Under the pieces are notes generated by a model that did no database searches, was not told the DNA's origin, and was given only the letters and a program-made list of their open reading frames with translations. Positions 61,933-64,000 of a stretch of DNA of 64,000 nucleotides are shown piece by piece. Each line of letters starts with the position of its first letter. Positions within the stretch are counted from its first letter, which is position 1. Origin of the DNA: Clostridia bacterium (GTDB taxonomy: Bacteria > Bacillota > Clostridia > Oscillospirales > CAG-272). The translations under genes and the position numbers were made by a program. Location: assembly GCA_017455905.1 (NCBI GenBank), contig JAFTLQ010000006.1, forward strand, positions 47,204-111,203. The letters run 5' to 3'.

Positions 61933-63141
61933 TCATTCGTTTGGTGCTGTATCGGTCGGTTGGTTGACTGTCGGTTCTTCGGCTTCTGATCCGTCGGCGG
62001 TCGGTTGATCGACGGTCGGCGCTTGCTCGGCGGACGCGGATGACCGCTTGGCTGTCAGCCAGCGCTCGATATACGTGAAGATGCCGAAGAAAATGAAGAT
62101 ATAATAGGTAAAGAAGCGCCAGACGAGCATGGCCCAGAAGACGCGTCCTCCGGCGAGGGAGGAGAACACCTGATAAAATGAGGTCTCCGCGGCGCCGGCG
62201 TTGCCGGGGGTCGGGATGAAGGTGATGGCGGCGTAGATGGCCACGGTGGTAACGAAGCAGGTGAGGAAATCCGTCGTTCCGCCAAAGGCGTGCAGAACGA
62301 AGTAGGGAATGGAGCACAGTGCCATCTGATACAGCACGGACAGCAGCATGACGAGCACGACCAGCCAGCCGGAATGAAGCAGGGAGCGCACGCAGGTGCT
62401 GTAATGCGATATGGAGCGGAAGAGGCGCTCGGCCAGCTCGTCGCGCCGCTTGAGGATGCGCAGCTTGGCAAGAAGCGTCAGCATGCCGCCGAGGATGCGC
62501 GAGGTGACGTTCGGGAAGAAGGTAAAGGCCAGAACGACCGTCGGCACGAGGGCGTAGAAGCCGAGGCCGACGTACGCCGAGATGCGGATAAAGTCGCTGC
62601 CGATCATGTGTCCGAGGCCAAACAGGGATACGATGGCCAGCAGGATAAAGGCGTACTGCATGGACAGGAAGCCGACCACAGGGAGCGTAGCGCTGGGCGC
62701 ACCGCCGATGCCCGCCTTGTTCAGGTAATAGATCTGAAAGGGCTGACCGCCCGAGCCGAAGGGGGTGATGTTGTCGTAATAGCGCCCCAGCAGGACGGAT
62801 TCCGTCGCGAGACGTACGCGCACGAAGCCGCAGGTCTTTTTCATCATCACGAGGTATTTGACGACCTCGAGCATAAGCGCGCCGAGGCAGCAGAGAAGCG
62901 CCGGCAGGAGCAGCTCGTAGCGGATCGTCACGTCCTCAAAGCGCGAGGCGTTACCGCCATCGGAAAATTCCGAGATGGCCGTGTAGAGGATAACGGCTAT
63001 GTTCAGTAGGATAAACGAAAGCGTCAGCAGTCGCTTTTTGACGGAGGCTCGTCCCTTTTTTGTCGGGGGCGTGGGCGGTTGATAGGTTGTCTGCATATCG
63101 TATATATAGGTCGTGCCGAGCGATGCGGCGAGGGCGAACAT
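61933..63141 (-). CDS. Flippase-like (LPG synthase TM/UPF0104) membrane protein
   Basis: 402 residues with about eight membrane helices. Conserved YYDNITPFGSGGQPFQIYYL and FIPTPGNAGAAETSFY match the lysylphosphatidylglycerol-synthase transmembrane family (YbhN/AglD-like), which moves or builds membrane lipids. C-terminal tail carries tandem acidic PTVDQPTADGSEAEEPTVNQ repeats. ATG 63141 lies only about 12 bases from the predicted transcription start and has no ribosome site; ATG 63096 (MQTTYQPP) is an alternative. Confidence 0.88.
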   Translation of the reverse strand: MFALAASLGTTYIYDMQTTYQPPTPPTKKGRASVKKRLLTLSFILLNIAVILYTAISEFSDGGNASRFEDVTIRYELLLPALLCCLGALMLEVVKYLVMMKKTCGFVRVRLATESVLLGRYYDNITPFGSGGQPFQIYYLNKAGIGGAPSATLPVVGFLSMQYAFILLAIVSLFGLGHMIGSDFIRISAYVGLGFYALVPTVVLAFTFFPNVTSRILGGMLTLLAKLRILKRRDELAERLFRSISHYSTCVRSLLHSGWLVVLVMLLSVLYQMALCSIPYFVLHAFGGTTDFLTCFVTTVAIYAAITFIPTPGNAGAAETSFYQVFSSLAGGRVFWAMLVWRFFTYYIFIFFGIFTYIERWLTAKRSSASAEQAPTVDQPTADGSEAEEPTVNQPTDTAPNE

Positions 63142-63159
63142 GGGCAGATAGATGACACA

Positions 63160-63188
63160 AGTATAGCATATTTGTCGGTGAAAAACAA
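63160..63188 (-). promoter_or_regulatory. Promoter of flippase-like gene
   Basis: TTGTTT (63188-63183), TATACT (63165-63160), 17-base spacer. Confidence 0.6.
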
Positions 63189-63253
63189 CACGAAACGTGG
63201 AAAAATACGGCTGTTTAAGAATTTTTCACAATTTCTTGGAGGCCCAGGTGATC

Positions 63254-63292
63254 ATGTTGCACAAGATGGAACCGTTGCACGTTGTGCAACAT
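63254..63292. promoter_or_regulatory. GTTGCAC palindromes, possible operator
   Basis: ATGTTGCACAA (63254) and TTGTGCAACAT (63282) are exact inverted repeats; GTTGCAC-GTT-GTGCAAC (63274-63290) is a second palindrome sharing the right arm. Confidence 0.45.
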
Positions 63293-63323
63293 ACACAAAA
63301 AAAGAAAAAAGCCGTGAGGCCTG

Positions 63324-63352
63324 TTGATTTTTGGTTCTTTTTTAAGTATAAT
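63324..63352 (+). promoter_or_regulatory. Promoter of small lipoprotein gene
   Basis: TTGATT 63324-63329, TATAAT 63347-63352, 17-base spacer. Confidence 0.75.
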
Positions 63353-63408
63353 TAAAGCAAATATATCGCACGGGACGTGTGATAAATAAAAAAAGGAGAC
63401 ATCATCTC

Positions 63409-63831
63409 ATGAAACACACCATTAAGATCCTCGCTCTCGTACTCGTCCTTGCTTTGACGATGTGCGCACTCGCCTCCTGCGCGCCCTCCTCCGATCCCGA
63501 CAAGGCGCTTGCCGCTCTGAAGGACAACGGCTATGTAGCCGGCGATTCCGATGCCCTTGCTACCGTGCTGAACGGCTTGCTGGTGGTTGCCCGCGTAGAC
63601 GCCAAGGCAGACACCATCGTCAGCGGAAGCAAGATCGATGAAAACGATGCCGTTCAGACGGTGACCATCGTGTATTTCAAGGATTCCGAATCCGCGAAGA
63701 ACGCATGGGAGACCGTAAAGGAATACGCCGAGGAAAATAAGAAGGATGATGAGGATTCCAGCTGGACCATCAAGCAGTCCGGTGCGATGATCTACTGGGG
63801 CACCGCCGACGGTATCGCCGCCGCTCGCTGA
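63409..63831 (+). CDS. Small lipoprotein, unknown function
   Basis: 140 residues from ATG 63409 behind AAAGGAG. Signal peptide with lipobox CALASC; mature part alternates helix and strand (DKALAALKDNGYVAGDSD, then AVQTVTIVYFKDSESAKNAW and MIYWGTADGIAAAR), resembling small Clostridial lipoproteins with ferredoxin-like folds. Single gene. Confidence 0.75.
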   Translation: MKHTIKILALVLVLALTMCALASCAPSSDPDKALAALKDNGYVAGDSDALATVLNGLLVVARVDAKADTIVSGSKIDENDAVQTVTIVYFKDSESAKNAWETVKEYAEENKKDDEDSSWTIKQSGAMIYWGTADGIAAAR

Positions 63832-63861
63832 TCCATCATAGCTTCAAGGGAAGGATGCAGA

Positions 63862-63900
63862 ATGGGCGTGCCCGAAAACGCAGTTTTCGAGTACGCCCAT
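63862..63900 (+). terminator. Hairpin behind lipoprotein gene
   Basis: ATGGGCGT/ACGCCCAT outer and CGAAAAC/GTTTTCG inner stems; no clear T-run. Confidence 0.6.
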
Positions 63901-63905
63901 TAACT

Positions 63906-64000
63906 AAGTTTGCCCTTACGGGCAAGTGAAGTTTACTATGTAAGTGAAGTTATCCTGCGGATAGTGAAGTTTTGCCTTCGTCAAAGTGAGGGGCAAACTT
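63906..64000 (+). repeat. Hairpin comb with terminal inverted repeat, linker GTGAAGT
   Basis: AAGTTTGCCC (63906) and GGGCAAACTT (63991) are inverted ends. Between them TTGCCCTTACGGGCAA, TTACTATGTAA, TATCCTGCGGATA and TTTGCCTTCGTCAAA are each followed by GTGAAGT or GTGAG. The element may continue past the window. Confidence 0.8.

Noticed and set aside
63906-64000. Hairpin comb as a CRISPR array
   Set aside because: The constant part is only 7 bases and the variable parts are self-complementary hairpins, not spacers.

Overview
The window reads as chromosome of a Gram-positive, low-GC-phylum but GC-rich gut-type Clostridium relative (Bacillota, Clostridia; probably the Oscillospiraceae/Ruminococcaceae neighbourhood, genus not assignable). 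The reasons are Bacillota-type sigma-A promoters (TTGACA, 17-base spacer, TATAAT), AGGAGG ribosome sites, a short HisG with HisZ, a YerC/TrpR-type regulator in front of the his genes, a tandem glycine riboswitch, the DUF6809 and LURP-one-like proteins, and lipoproteins with Gram-positive lipoboxes.

Region by region: 1-1.39 kb is backbone (partial HprK-like gene, SurA/PrsA-like lipoprotein). From 1.39 to about 14.8 kb lies an AT-rich, foreign-looking accretion zone built on a tRNA-Arg(CCU) gene. The host tRNA is cut in its anticodon loop: the 5' half is at 1393-1431 and the 3' half at 11489-11533. A complete replacement tRNA-Arg(CCU) sits inside at 1592-1668, and another tRNA 3' half marks a second junction at 9961-10004. 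Cargo includes two SLOG/membrane genes behind a large structured RNA, two paralogous WYL regulators bracketing genes of unknown function and a broken HsdM, a SIMPL protein, a beheaded tyrosine recombinase and a tyrosine phosphatase. To the right of the 3' tRNA half are a truncated leucine-rich-repeat gene, an autoregulated Fic protein and a Phd/ParE toxin-antitoxin pair, separated by copies of the same TTGTMCACCC double repeat.

From 15.7 kb the sequence is GC-rich backbone: uxuB-uxuA (hexuronate degradation), a large lipoprotein, a GT4 glycosyltransferase, an unusual MFS transporter fused to a family 2 glycoside hydrolase, the complete histidine operon (yerC-hisZGDCBHAFIE), an XRE/DUF6809 pair, a GH37 trehalase-like enzyme, prfC-trmB, rpoB-rpoC, an acyltransferase-GT8-GT8-acyltransferase operon, membrane-bound XRE regulators, a DNA glycosylase/TIM-barrel pair, a Wzz-like chain-length regulator, tRNA-Cys, a glycine-riboswitch-controlled alanine/glycine symporter, a GNAT-like protein, a flippase-like membrane protein and a small lipoprotein.

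The most interesting signals are non-coding. A structured RNA occurs twice (minus strand 15282-15440, plus strand 45879-46040), each time with its own promoter and terminator and each time just ahead of a small gene (Cys-rich protein; SLOG-family protein). The two copies differ by compensatory base changes in two helices. A third, differently sequenced but similarly laid out promoter-long hairpin-terminator unit precedes another SLOG gene at 2.3-2.6 kb. A separate family of hairpin combs, short hairpins joined by a 7-base linker resembling RTGAAGY, occurs at four places (14.8, 33.35, 58.9 and 63.9 kb).
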